The translations under genes were made by a program, and so were the position numbers. Below the pieces are notes generated by a model. That model did not search any database. It had not been told where the DNA came from and saw only the letters and a program-made list of their open reading frames with translations. This document shows positions 1 to 12,472 of a stretch of DNA of 64,000 nucleotides, in pieces. The first letter of the stretch is position 1. Each line of letters opens with the position of its first letter. The stretch lies in contig CM060069.1 of the NCBI GenBank assembly GCA_030533445.1, positions 25,654,837-25,718,836 of the forward strand, written 5' to 3'. Origin of the DNA: Cyprinodon diabolis (Eukaryota; Chordata; Actinopteri; Cyprinodontiformes; Cyprinodontidae).

Positions 1-666
1 GTCGCCCTGTGCTCGCGCCACAGGACAACTATGGAGAGCGTGAACGATCAAATGATAGCCTATATGAAGAAAGGGAGAAATCTGGATGGATGGATGGATG
101 GATGGATGGATGGATGGATGGATGGATGGATACGCTGCCTTTTCAACCTACTGTATTTTTTATTTTAAACATTATTTGATGGCCTTTGTGGCAGGGATGG
201 AGATCCATATTTTATGTCACACACAGAGTATACATCTAGATAGATAGATGGATAGATAGATGTTGCAGTATCTATGACAACCCAAACACACAGGATTTCA
301 GAATTAGACATCCCCAGTTATTAATTTCATATACTCACCAGATCTGAATGCCCTGTTAAAAAACTTCACATCTCGTTCCCCCCGATGTCATTTACGTTGA
401 GTTACAAGAAATGCAAAAATCTCTGCAGGTTCTTGTCTTTGTCGTCCGCTCTATTCAGCTGGCTTTGGAAACACACCGCGAGAAGGTGGGGGCTGGGTGG
501 TGAGGGTTACGGGGGCGAGAAACGCAAAAGTAACGCAATAGTTACTTTTACTAGTAACTAGTTACTTTTATTGTGGAGTAACTCAGTTAGTAACTCAGTT
601 ACTTTTTGGGAGAAGTAACTAGTAACTATAACTAATTACTTTTTCAAAGTAACGTGCCCAACACTG
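1..666 (+). mobile_element. hAT-type non-autonomous element, cut by window start
   Basis: This is the right-hand part of a hAT-like DNA transposon. Its end (about 640-666) reads AAAGTAACGTGCCCAACACTG, a terminal sequence rich in GTTACT/AGTAAC motifs. It matches 16433-17370 nearly base for base apart from repeat-array length and scattered substitutions. The second copy is complete and has an 8-bp target duplication, which fixes the end of this one at 666. No transposase is encoded in the visible part. The left end lies outside the window. Both copies are in the same orientation. Confidence 0.8.
83..131. repeat. (GGAT)n microsatellite inside the hAT copy
   Basis: A pure GGAT/ATGG tetranucleotide array about 49 bases long inside the hAT element. 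The corresponding array in the second copy (16513-16601) is about 89 bases. Open reading frames across the arrays that read WMDG or HPSI repeats are artefacts. Confidence 0.9.
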
Positions 667-1286
667 GTATTAAGCAGTATTAAACTCCAGAAAGTGTTAG
701 TGGTGACAGTGGTGTCAGATGCAGGAATTTGCCCTCCAAACAAAGGATTGTTGGTTTAAGCCCTGGCCTTGGCTATCAATACTGCTGCACCACTTAAACA
801 AACACTTTTGGCCAAAGTGAACAATTTGTATCGATTTGCCCTTTTACCATTATGTATTAGTTAAAAAATTAGTCAAAAAAACTACTAAATTAGATTAGTT
901 GTTTTAACCAAATACATGGTTGGACACATACGTACCAACCAGATTGATAAAACTTTGGTTGTATTGACCAATCTGTTTTAGGGTGTTTCAGAAGTTTACC
1001 ATTTTTGAACTTTAGCAATTTGGGAAAGTCGGGATGATGTGGTTACCATTGCTTCTTATGCTTCTAATGGACTAATAAAACATAGAAACAAGGAGCATAA
1101 TTAAAATCAAATAATGTTTTTGAAGTTACTCGATCAAATAATTAATATTTTCTAATCAAAAAGTTATGAGAGTGTCTGACTGCTCTTAACCACCAAAATC
1201 TGTTGCTGATATGATTTTATCTCAGCTTTACTCTATAGTTTGTGCAGGCAGTTCTAAACGACATCAAGAACGGGAAAACCCTGATT
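667..1286. other. Gene-free AT-rich stretch
   Basis: I see no coding region, RNA gene or recognisable repeat here. It is ordinary AT-rich intergenic sequence between the hAT copy and the next retroposon. Confidence 0.5.
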
Positions 1287-1775
1287 AGATAAATTAATTT
1301 CAATTATTCTATATAGTGCCAATTCACAGCACATGTCATCTCAAGGCCTTTTGCAGAGACAATTCAACCAGATCATACAGTCAATTTGGTTAAAAGTTTT
1401 CTATCCAAAGAAAAACCAGCTGATTGCATTGACTCATTGACTCGGAGGCATTCCTTCACACCAATGCTTGTAGTGACAGTGGAGAGAAAAAACTCAATTT
1501 TAACAGGAAGAAACCTCCAGCAGAACCAGGCTCAGTGTGAGGGGCCATCTGCCGAGGCCGACTGGGTTTCAAGGAGACAGAAACAGAAACACAGAAAGAA
1601 GCAGATACAAAAGGTAACTGTCGACCAGCTCCATAGGCAGCCCCGTCCAGGAAAGACACAGCCAAGTAGGCAAGCTCCAAGTCAGCCCCCATGTCAGAGG
1701 ATAAAAGAGAGCACGTCTAGCCAACCATTGTCAGAGAAATCGGACTAAACTGAAAAGCAGGCCAAGCACCAATAT
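1287..1775 (-). mobile_element. Teleost retroposon family with GAATT-type tail, copy 1
   Basis: The reverse complement matches the copies at 39683-40155 and 60439-60880. Shared blocks include a start near GCTTGGCCTG, a GGTTTCTTCCTGTTAAAA segment, and a 3' end where the text TTGGCACTATATAGA leads into an AATTGAA-rich tail (here 1287-1320). The family is very common in fish genomes, but I do not assign a Repbase name. The 120-residue frame at 1386-1748 runs through this repeat and is not a gene. Confidence 0.75.
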
Positions 1776-4700
1776 CTATAAACAAAAGTGTTGATGGCAG
1801 CAGCACAGCTGATATTTCCCTCCAGGATGGTGTCATGTGTCAGTAAAGAAATCCTAGATAACTTTGAAGAAAGCTCACTTCAAAATATCTAAAAAACAAA
1901 AATGTAATAAAACAATTCTGGAGATGGTCTAAAATGATGCTTCCACAATTGTCTTTATGTTCTATTCCACGTAAATCTTTCTTTCTTTTGAGCAACGCTT
2001 TCTTTTAGAAAAAGAATGCAAGAAATGTTACATCGAAAAATGCTGCCAAAATCCTGGGGAAATGATATAGAATGTTTGTGCTGCACCAATCGGCTGTCTA
2101 TTTCTGTGACTTTCTACATTCTTGTCATGCTTCACTGTATGCTTGCAGTGAGTAGACAGCAGCCTCACAGAAAAGTGGTTCCTAACTGGATGATTCAGTG
2201 CGATTGTCTGACTGAATCTATCAGGGGGGAGATTTTATTTTTGCAAGGGTACATCTGTCATTCACAGCCTGACTGCACAGGTGAAGCTTTGACTATATCT
2301 TTGTAGTGATTTTGAAAATATATGTAGAATTATTCATCCAGCTATAATGTGAGATTTAAGTTACAGCACAAAGTTTAAACCTAGAAAATAATATTCAAGA
2401 ATTAGCCATGGGTTTTGCTGATCTTGGACTTGCAGAGATCTTGGACTCAAGGTCAGGATATTAAGATGAGAAGGCCTCCAGGGATCGTCACACCTTGGCT
2501 ATAAATGAAACACCTTTCCTTTTTGTGTCAAAACATGAGTGAGGATGTCAGAAAGTCATCAGTACTGCTCATGGTATTCTAAAAAATGGTTCAGGCAGAA
2601 TTTCTCACTTTACTAATGAACTCCCTGTGCTCTGAACACTGCACTTGTGCATTCAATTACTGCAGTGAAAAAGAGAAGAAAATCCCAGCAGTTTGACTGC
2701 AGCCAGGCAACAGACACTAAGGTAAAGCTAAAGCATAATGTTTGCAGTCTTTATTATAAGCTGGATCCTGATGCATCAGATTTGAAAGACCCGAGTCCCA
2801 AAGGCAGAAGACTTTTGCATATTTCTATTTAATCTGTTGCAAGATAAGGCTTTTATTTATATATTCATGCATTGATGTATATATGCATTGATATTTTAAA
2901 ATGTATATGTACAGTGCTAAAACTCCTGTGCTCAATTTACATTTAAATTGTGCTGTTGACCATTTTGAAGACAAGATTAAAGAAGCTTAGCAGATCAATG
3001 TGTGCTGATGGAACTGGTCAGTGATTAACTTACAGATATCCCCGTGGTGATTTTGAATGATCGATTGGATAGGTGTTTGATATAGCTGTAGTTTCTATTA
3101 CATGAGTGCTATTTAAAACAACTGAGTGTTTACTCTGTCCCTCCTAACTCTTTATCTGCTTGTTGGAGCTACTCTCTTGTGGATTTGTTATCATTTGGAT
3201 CATGCCACTAGACAGCCAAGATCATCTGATTTTGTTTGAGTTTTGTACACTGTGTGCACAATGTTTAGTATTCAGGTTTTAGAAAACAAAAACACACATT
3301 TAAACCCGCTTGAAGGAGTAAAACACTTTAACCTTTAAACATTTTATTAACCTATAAAAACAACCTTTAATGATAGGAATAGATAGGAATGACTAACACA
3401 ACATAGTGCATAATTATGAATTTTAATGATGCTTGGATGTCAATTTTCTGTTCATAAATAACAATCCAAAATGTCAATAATTCTATACAGACACATTTTT
3501 GCATGTACAGCGACAGGATATATTTCTGTCAGCTGAAGAAGAATAAAATTTTTATCTACGTTTTTTTGTGAAATAAAAAGAGGGCCATCATATTGGATAA
3601 ATTACCAGATTTAACTTTAAATCACCAGATCTGGATTTCTGTCTAGAAATTGTATTTTGCTCTATTTATCTTTTAAATGAATCTATTGCTCTTCTATTAG
3701 AAGAAGTCTCTCAACCTCAGTCTCTAGTATTCAGCTCCATGGATATCCCTCTGAGCTCAGAGTGGTTTCTCTGTCCCCTGTCACCATGGGAAAAGTGATT
3801 TCTGGGTAATTTATTGTCAGTTTTCTGCAACACAGAACATCTTCTTTTTAAGCCAAAAATGTTTGTTTTTTAAATCACATATAAAGTTTTGATTTATGCA
3901 ATATTTCCTGTTTTCAGGTGAATGATTTTCACCTGAAGGGTAAAAACGTTCTTCTGCTCAAGTGCCTTCTATCCATCCTTTAACTATGTCTGAGGTAAAC
4001 CAATAATTTGGATAATTAAGTTTTTTATGCTATATGATATATGTTTTAACATAGATGAAAGCCTGTTTAGAGCTTTTAAAGAATTCCACAGGAAAATTTA
4101 AATTCCGTGTTATTAACGATTTATCAACCATGCATGTGTATCCTTTCACAATTCCTGCTTCTAGTTCCTTAAAATCTGCCTGATGCAGAGAATAAGTCAC
4201 GCAAGCACCAGTACATTTCAGTGTTGTTTGTATAATGTAACTTGTCCTCAGACTGTATCACCTTCGTCTTTTTTTCTCTTTAATCATGACCAACCTTATT
4301 GGCTTGTCATTGAATTAAGTGGCAATTTCAGGCTGTGAAAATGTTATGTGGCTGAAAACACTTTTCTAATCCAGGCATGCAATCCCATGAATAACATTTG
4401 TGAAAGCCTAACTTCGAGTAAAGTCATTATATTTTCCTTTCTGATTTGTTTCGATTTTAAGTTTTTCTTTTCTTGCGTTCTCTACCTAAACTATGTATTC
4501 ATGTAGCTACATAGTCCCTCCATGTTTATTGTAGCATGTACCAATAAAAAGTAAAAGTGTCTAGTATCTCAGGAATCCAAGTGCTGTTTTAATGTTATGC
4601 CTGTAGGTGATTATAATATTCCTCCCATGCCATGCTGACAATTAAGACATTCTGCTGGAGAGGGAAGATGAATGTGAAGGCCGCAGCTGTCTGATTTAGA

Positions 4701-7371
4701 TATATCAGTGCTATTAAAACACTTCTCATGAACAGCCCTGTCTTTCAGTGCTGTTGCTATATTAATCTGCTCACAGTGCAGAAGACAAGGAGCAACACAG
4801 AGGAAGATATGATTTCCAAAACGACTCTATTATAGAGTAACAGGCCCTGCATGGTAATAACGTGGATTGCATATAAAGATTAACACTATTTCTATGATTT
4901 TTTTGTTACTTAGATAAATTCTTACAATTTCTAAAGATAAACTTAAGCAGAGTCTGGATTAGTAAAGTGAATCCTCTGCTGTTTTTTTCTTTGTTAACTA
5001 TTTGGTATGATGCTATTTATTTTCTCGGGTCAGAGATATTTTTTTCTAAAGTCAGTCAGAATAGTGTTGTGCATGAAATCCATCCATTTTTTGTTTATTC
5101 GGTTTTTTCCTTTTATTTTCAGTACCACCTTGTTGCTTATTGTGTTCTGATAGGCTTTGTCATACTATCTTGTTAATTTTGTAATTCTGGTTTTGCCATA
5201 TTTAATTTCTTTGTGCTTACTATTGTTAGGTGTTTTCCATAATATTGCTATTTTGTGTTTAGGTTTCTATTTTTTTCTAGTGTTTTTTTGTACATTTGGG
5301 GCCCGATTCTCAGAAAGTTTAGGCGTCATAAAAAGGTTGCAAAGGTGTTGGTAGATGAAGAGCAGATCTTTAAAACAGATGCAAAGTGATTTACGTTTTC
5401 AATTCAACAGACAGTGTGTGCAAATGTTTTCTGCGCTTGCACCTCCATGCAGATCATATACTAATGACCAAATTACGCAAATTCATGTGTGGAGGATATG
5501 CAAATGCAAAGAATTAACCACGTGCAAAGCAATTTTTTTTTGTCTACACAGGTGTGTATAAATTAATGCAGCAGGATGGCAGACAATCTTTGTACAATTA
5601 CACCAAATCCAAAAAATATGTAAACAGATTGCATGTATAAAAGTTGCATGTTTATATGAAAATAAAAAAAGGGATTTCTTTCTCCCTCGATTCAGCAAAG
5701 CACAAAGCATGGTTATGTTTATAGGTTTGCATCAATTTTAAGACTTTTAATCAGATTATTTTTGTCATTTTGTCTTTTACTTTAGCATTTAGAGCCAGGA
5801 TACATTTGTAAAGAACGTTATAAATATTATATTCTCTGATAATTATTTTTCAAATAGTTTTCATCATTATTCTTTCCTGCACATGGCTTGCCTTTACAAC
5901 CACTTTCAACTGCCTGTAGAACACTTAATCTGCTCATTTTAACTGGATTGTCTTAATATATAACAACAATCTTTGTAGAACACCCACAATACCACCCAAT
6001 TAATGTATTGCACTTACAAAAAATAAATTGGAAGCACAATTCTGAACTCCTTATTTGGAATCTTCGAAGATGAGATCCTGAAGATTATTTCCTGTATGAT
6101 CTCTGATGGGTGTTTTCCTGGGTTTCTTTGTGTTCCTGTTAGAATTTGTTCTTGTTAATTTGTTTCTTTGCTCGGTTTATCTGCCTTCACGATATGCTAG
6201 CTGCTCAAAACTTCCTTTGATTCCTCAGTATCTCAGGTCAGTGGCCTTAACTGTTGACTTTGGATTCCTTAATTTTTCTGGTGTGGATTTTGAACAGAAT
6301 CCTGCTATTTTCCCTGATACTTTAGTGTGTCACCACCAATTCAGTTTTCTAGTTCTACTATTACCTGTTCTGCTGATGATTACTATGCTTTGCACATTGG
6401 TTACTCCTTCTTAATGAAATCCTGAAAGTATTTCATGCATTCAAATTTTTTCAAAGGCAATTTTTTATCTCTGGCTCTTATGTTTTCTTATGTATTTTTT
6501 GGTTGTGAAGAAAAGTGCCTGCGAATGATGTGGCCAACATAAAAATGAAGATCAATTGTAGCAGAAAAACAACCTTAACTGTCAGTCACGTTTCCTTGTT
6601 CGATATGCAGTTCTGTTCAGGGCACTAATTTAATCAAAAACTGTCAATCAACATTTTTGTTTTCTTCCATAACTGTGCAGCCTCCCTGTAAATAAGAAAC
6701 AGGGAAAGGGTCACTGGTCCATTTCTCAGCGCATCAGTCATCCGAACATGTGCAGCTGATCAGCTGCCACCTCAGACTCAATGTTTTACAAAAAAAAGGA
6801 GAATCTTTGCTTAAATATCTGCTCCTCGCTGACAATTTTAACATATCACATCTGCAAACTGATTTCCACAAATTTCACAAGGGGGAAAACCTTCACAAAC
6901 TAACTGCTGAGATTGTTTACTGGATTAGCTTTAAATGGGTAGAAATCCATGTTTAGAACTGGTATGGTTTAAATTACCATCTTTGTGTCAAACTCATGTA
7001 TCCCAGAATAAACTGTGCATTATACGATAAACTCTGTCAATCAACAACCACAAGCTCCCCTCCTCTACTGACATTCATTAGTGACCTCATGCTACCACCA
7101 GGCCCATTGGGCCACCTTTCTAAAAAAAAAACAGCCAAATGAAAGCTTTTTAGACAGGTGGAAAGCAGTTTATCTGTTCACAAAGATAAAGGGTTTAGTA
7201 AAGGTTTGTTTTATAACCAAAAAATATTACACGTGACATTATTCAATTAATATCAAGGTTGGCCTGCAACTTGATCCACTTTTGGCCCACTATCAATCTC
7301 TGTGCGCTATTGGCAGTGAAGAGGATGGAGTAAGCATTCCTTCTATATCCAAGGATTCCTGAATAAGAAAC
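1776..7371. other. Gene-free AT-rich stretch
   Basis: About 5.6 kb with no supported gene. Short open frames (for example 2016-2306, 4967-5354, 6106-6414) have no recognisable domain, no consistent splice context, and composition like their surroundings. The frame at 6106-6414 is rich in Leu, Phe and Val only because of T-rich sequence. 5297-5720 has a changed base composition and may be an old repeat, but I could not place it in a family. Confidence 0.45.
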
Positions 7372-7373
7372 TA

Positions 7374-7585
7374 CAGTAGGTACGGAAAGTATTCAGGCCC
7401 CTTTAAATTTTTCAACAAAAAAAAAAATTGCAAACATTTCTAAATTTCGGTTTTTTTCTGTCAAGATGGGGTGCTGAGTGTACATTAATGAAGAATGAAA
7501 TTAACTTTTTTGATTTTAGCAAATGGCTGCAATTAAACAAAGAGTGACAAATTTATAGGGGTCTGAATACTTTCTTTACCCACTG
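7374..7585. mobile_element. Tc1-derived MITE with TA duplication
   Basis: A 212-bp element bounded by inverted ends. The left end begins CAGTAGGTACGGAAAGTATT (7374) and the right end finishes AATACTTTCTTTACCCACTG (7585). These are the known ends of a teleost Tc1/mariner family. A TA dinucleotide flanks both sides (7372-7373 and 7586-7587), as expected for Tc1 insertion. There is no transposase, so it is a non-autonomous internal-deletion derivative. Confidence 0.8.
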
Positions 7586-7587
7586 TA

Positions 7588-10278
7588 TATAGGTCTTCAT
7601 TTTAAGAGAAAATCACTAAACACAGCGTTGAACAACTTTGTTTAAACCAATAAATCCCCAACTAGGCATCTGGTCTGTCTTGCCAAAGTCATAAGAAGTC
7701 ATTATTTTCCTTAGACAGATCCTCTTATGAATGTTTGACTAACATTTAACTCATTTTCAAAGATTTGAAAGTTGGGCTTTGAACTACCACCTGCTGCTTG
7801 AACTTTACTTTTATGCTTTTTTGTTTACAGTGTTACTATTAACTTTTATCAACTAGAATCCTAAACTCAACTGAAAGGAAAAGCTTTATGATATATTCCT
7901 TTAAAGATACAACTATGTTTTAGGGATACATTTGCATCCTGCATACTAAATTGAACATAATATCTACTTGGCACAGTGTATCAAATCCATATTTGATACA
8001 GATGGATTTGGTCCGCTTTAAAGGTATAGTGGAGGATTTTCGTGAATATAAAAAAAAAAACCCTGTCGTTCACTTTAAAAAAAATACACATGCACAATGC
8101 TGTACCTGCTCCCGAGAGGGAACGCCTATTAAACATGTGCAAGAGCATGCACAAGCCCATTTCTCCTTTTTCCCACTATGTCAGACTTACCACTGATAAG
8201 TGAAAATGGGGATAAGCATGTAGGATGGCCTTACATAAACATATCTCCATAATGATTGACAATTAGGAAGACCACTTAATTTTATGATCTACCGGGAAAA
8301 AGAAAATTCTGCACTATACCTTTAAAATATTGATTGGATTGCATTTTACTAATATATGTTATTTGATCAATAAATTGCCTCAAAACTATTTTCTACTTCT
8401 CACAAATGAAATAAAGACTTCCAAAAAAGGTAAAGCAATAGATTTAAATTCGGGTTGTATTTCCTGCATTTCCAACTTCTAACATAATGTAGGCTGTGCT
8501 CCAATACCTCCACTATACCCTATGGTCCTCTATGAGGTGTGGGTCTGAGCGAGCAGGGTAAGGCATGCAAAATTGGAGAACTCACAGTATCTGATTAACA
8601 ATACAGTTTATATCTTGCAACCCTGCAATATAAATAGTTTGACCATCTAATTTTTTTTAAGTCTTACTGCTAAGTTTGTTGTTAAAAAAAAAAATATATA
8701 TATTTTTTTTGTATTCAGACATCTAGAGTATTGTGAAAGCTAAATTATTTTAATACACTCGAAAAGTAAAACAAAATCAGCACATACCAAGGAGACTGAA
8801 ACATGTCTATATTTAGGCCTTTCCACTCAAACTGTCCCATGCAACATTGAGTTGTGGTTAATATATTTAATATATTTCTGTGAAGTCAGCTTAGATGTGG
8901 GAAAAAAAATTGGTTTGGCCAACACACCACTTTTAACATTGATGAATTAGTTGTTCCCCATTTTTTCTTTTAGAGAGCTTCTTCTTATCTAAAGAATAGT
9001 TCTTCACATGAAGAAAAATGACAATATATTCTCAAGTTCCATCACATTTGCCACAACAGAATTATCTTCTTTGTTCAGCATTGAGCATCACGCTAGATTG
9101 AGGTTTTATGTATAAATCAACCTGCTGCAACTCGCCCCTAAACACCGTGCATGGATTCCCTTTCTGCATACTTATGAGCCATCCTCAGACCCTACTCCAC
9201 TAAAGAAAAAGCAGAAACCAAACAACGCAGTTAGGATAAAAGTATCTGACGATTTAAAGGAAATTCTTCTCTGTCAGCTTTCTAACTGAGGAGTAAACAC
9301 AGCAGAGAACATCATCTCTCACCATAATTTACCTACATTTACTTGCGATCTCAGGGATCTAACTTTCAAGCTGACTACAGATAACAGACAGGAAAGTGCC
9401 ATCATCCTGCTGTGGTTGTCATCTAATTTTTCCTTTAGATGATGGATACATCTTTGATTGCACATGTCATTGTACACTGAAAAATGAATTAATTTTATTG
9501 GTTTATTCATCCTCATAATATATCTCAACATGAGTAGAAAAAAAGGAAACACTACCTACAGGGGCTCTTTGACTAATGGATTTTTTATGAGCTTCTGCTC
9601 ATCGGTGAAAGACTTCTGGCCCCCAAATCCAACACTAAACAGTACAGCGGCAGCTTTTATTTGAATTATTTTCATTAATCTTAAAATATTCAATTAATGT
9701 GTTCTCCATTTTATTTGATGTTTTAACATTTAGCCTTTGGGCATGTTTCTTGACTTAAGGTTTAGTTTCTATCGTTGATACTAATAGACGCCTACTCTGT
9801 AATAATGCAGCAAAGATGCTGGTGAAGATTCTCAGTCGTCCAGGTCCTAGTCATTCCAAAAAAGTTAAAAAACAATCCACTGGACTTTGTTTCCAAGTCT
9901 GAAGACGTTTCGTTTCCCATCCAGGAAGCTCAAATTTAAAATTTCAGGAATAGTGTTGAGTTACAGGTTTTATACAGTAGCCCATCAAAGCTTGTTTTTG
10001 TTCAGAAAACATGCAAATCGAAATGGAAGAACAGGTCCACCCCTTTGGAATAGAGGGAGGTCGTTTAGCTTATTTTGTTAGCCTGCAATGCCCCATACCT
10101 GTCTAAGTCTCTGAAAGGGGTGTAGTTAAAGGGAATTGTTGGCCTAACAAAGGGAATTTTTATATACAATAAAAATCTTTAAAACCTCTTTGGAACATCA
10201 TAATTCAAACACAAACTTGAACAACAGTTCAATATTGCATAACCATCACTTATTAATTGTGTGTTTATATATATATAT
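7588..10278. other. Gene-free AT-rich stretch
   Basis: I find no supported gene. The frames at 7951-8196 and 9319-9552 have no domain features. 9065-9140 shares a diverged segment with 21060-21140, around the words ATAAATCA and CCTGCTGCAA, so both are probably traces of one old repeat. Confidence 0.45.
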
Positions 10279-10385
10279 ATACTGTGAGGAAAGTATTTCA
10301 GCACCCTGCTGTTTTGTTCTCACACTCAGAAATCATGTAGGGGTTTGAAATTGTCATCCAAAAATCACAATGTGTGATTTTTTTT
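10279..10385 (+). mobile_element. Tc1 terminal repeat remnant
   Basis: The sequence ACTGTGAGGAAAGTATTTC, followed by a diverged CACTCAGAAATCATG block and GGGGTTTGAAATTGTCATC, matches the order of motifs in a Tc1-type terminal inverted repeat. Only one arm is present, it follows a TA microsatellite, and no transposase is attached. Confidence 0.6.
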
Positions 10386-10530
10386 ACTATATGAAACAGC
10401 TGCATTGTGGGAAATTTCAAGTCCACTACTTTTTATTCACTAGACTTGGACACTCTTCCAAAATGGCGTAATCACTATAAAGTTCCCTATACAGTGATTA
10501 TTGCGGACATTCGGACACAGAAACTGTCTT
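10386..10530. repeat. Interspersed repeat with CACTATAAAGT motif, copy 1
   Basis: It shares CACTATAAAGT, a following CTATA-rich segment, and a GCGGACATTCGGACACAG-like end with 14195-14370. The pair indicates a dispersed non-coding DNA element of unassigned class. I did not find a target duplication. Confidence 0.45.
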
Positions 10531-11246
10531 AAAATGTAAACAAGCAAACAGACAACAGACTTAGTATTTATAGGATCTTTTTTTCTCATTAAAGAATACA
10601 ATTTGCATTGAGTCCAAAGGTCTAAAGAAAGTCCCTTTGGAACCGATATGAACTATGTTACCTTGATTAATCCCCTCTTCATGGAACCTCAAATACTGAA
10701 ACCATTTTCATGCTCTGGTCTCAAGGATTTTTTACAGAAATGTGCATTTTTTTTAATCTTATTTTATCTTATAATCCTGATAATAATAATGCAAATAGGC
10801 ATTTACAGCAGTGTGATTGTAACATATGATGGACCACAAACCTCTAAGCAGAAGGCCATAACCCTCAAAACCCTCTAATATTTTTACCATTACAATCAAT
10901 ATAAATATAATTAAATGAATATGTGTGAAATGTCCATCTCCCCATCTTCTTTATTGAAATGACTCTGACAAGAATGGTTCTGAAGGTGGCTGCATAGGGA
11001 GGTAAACACTTAATAAGGGGGCTGCAGGCTGAGAAATAACTGGCCAGAAAAAAAAAGATTGGAAAAGACAAACACTGCAAAGGATGGAGATGGTGAGTAA
11101 AGGACATTATTAATTAAATTCAGAGTTGCTGTAAAAGCTTATGTTTTCCACAGGGGTCCATCTATTGGAACAGAGATTAACAATTGTCCAGCTTCCTGGT
11201 CAAAGCTTATATAATCATTACTTCAGTCTACTGTTGTGTTTTTCAG
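10531..11246. other. Gene-free stretch
   Basis: No supported coding sequence. The frames at 10648-10878 and 10865-11107 overlap on opposite strands and show no domain. Confidence 0.4.
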
Positions 11247-11360
11247 GAACTGCAGACGGTCATGCCACAGAGGTATGGTCAGCACTCAATCGATCAGAGA
11301 GGGGTCATTTTTTGCAAGATTGCACCTTACATTGCTCTCCTGGCTGAACATTATGCACAG
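11247..11360 (+). other. Exon-like open segment, product not recognised
   Basis: A 114-base open segment (38 codons, phase 0 at both ends) lies between a good 3' splice site (TGTTGTGTTTTTCAG ending at 11246) and a good 5' splice site (GTATGT from 11361). It would encode a stretch containing PQRYGQHSIDQRG and IALLAEHYAQ, which I cannot assign to a family. It sits about 100 bases upstream of the Merlin transposase remnant. It may be an upstream exon of the same element, a host exon, or chance. The call rests only on the splice signals and the open frame. Confidence 0.25.
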
Positions 11361-11461
11361 GTATGTACAACTCTATGTGTTCTCATACTAAGTTTCTGAG
11401 TTATTCATTTTGTCATATGGTAGATTCAGTGTTTTTAATGTTTTGTTTCAGTCTGTCATAG

Positions 11462-12290
11462 GGGTTGAGAAGAAGACAAGTAGATATGCCTGAGGAGTGG
11501 GTGACTGGCAGCAGTAAATCACTGACGAATGTGACAACGGTTCTGCGGAAAATCTGTTCTGTGGCTGTAAGACAACCTGAGAGACGAATAAAAATGCAAG
11601 TTGATGGGAGAGGTGCTTTTGTGGATATAGATGAAAGCAAATTTAGGCACAAAAGAAAGGTAAAATTTATCTTTATCTGCAGTATGTTTGTAATTTAGCT
11701 GTTTACATTGTATAGCTTTGCATTGCAGAAAGTTGGTTTTAGCAACACAGTGGTCTCTATTAATTTTGATATCTGGTTTGAGCTAATTCTAATTTCTCTG
11801 TAAGGTAACATTTCCCTTATTGTTTAGTATGGATGTGGACAACATGGACTCACCTGGAGAAGACGTTCCTGGGTCTTTGGACTTCTGGAAGTGAAAAATA
11901 CCCGAGGGCGACCTATCTTGAGAGTTCTTAAAAACCATTCCAGTCGGACTTTGCTTCCAATATTAAGAAAGTATGTCAAACCTGGAAGTGAAGTGATTAG
12001 TGACTGCTGGGGTTCATACAACAGGTTTTCCTACAATGGGTATATTCACTATCAGGTAAATCACACAAGATATTTTGTTCATCCTGGCAGTGGTGCTCAT
12101 ACACAGCACATAGAAATTTGCATTGTGAAATTATAAAGAGGACATTTACAGATAAAGAGGATATCAGACAGAAAAGACATTGAAGATGTATCTAAGATTC
12201 ATAGAATGGAACCACTGGCTTGAAAAAGGACATTGGGATGGAATTCTAGGGAACCTATTTAAAGACATCAGAGCATGTTTTATAATATAA
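11462..12290 (+). pseudogene. Merlin (IS1595/ISXO2-like) transposase remnant
   Basis: Translation gives an ISXO2-type DDE domain in two open pieces. Piece 1 (11465-11659) ends in the first catalytic motif, VDIDESKF. A GT-AG interval (11660-11827, 168 bases) follows, and piece 2 resumes in the same phase at 11828 with YGCGQHG and RRSWVFGLLE. Piece 2 then has the second motif ISDCWGSY and the third motif VNHTRYFVHP with GAHTQHIE. The spacing and motif order (ESKF, VISDCWG, VNH-F, GAHTxxIE) are those of Merlin transposases, which act by cut-and-paste DNA transposition. After the HIE glutamate the frame meets a stop (12134-12136). A Merlin-like C-terminal segment (YLRFIEWNHWLEKG) continues in another frame to 12290, so the C-terminus is frameshifted. 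An in-frame stop at 11459-11461 blocks simple extension upstream. The GT-AG gap may be a true intron or a later insertion. I could not find the terminal inverted repeats. Confidence 0.72.
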
Positions 12291-12330
12291 AAGTCAGAGC
12301 TTAAATATCACAAAGTTAGCTAAGCGTTAG

Positions 12331-12472
12331 ATATGGGGCCGTTTGCCACAGTCAGTGAAGAGCATACTATTAGTGGGTTTGCAAAGATTTGCAAAACCTT
12401 TTTGGAAGAGCATGGAGCCCTTAATGATAAAATTAAAAGATTGATGAAAAGTTCAGCTTCCATCATTACAAT
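12331..12472 (+). other. Exon-like open segment, product not recognised
   Basis: After an AG (GCGTTAG ending at 12330) an open frame starts at ATG 12333 and runs 46 codons to a consensus 5' splice site, GTGAGT, at 12473. The peptide contains FAKICKTFLEEHGALNDKIK, with an amphipathic helical look but no family I recognise. A further open piece with a CTTCAG acceptor (12743-12796) and a GTAGG donor follows. It lies only 40 bases past the Merlin remnant. It may belong to a multi-exon gene or element, or be a chance frame. Confidence 0.22.

Noticed and set aside
1386..1748. 120-residue plus-strand frame
   Set aside because: It is antisense through a dispersed retroposon copy.
6106..6414. 102-residue hydrophobic plus-strand frame that could be a membrane protein
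   Set aside because: The hydrophobicity follows from T-rich sequence; there is no conserved motif, no clear start context and no neighbouring exon.
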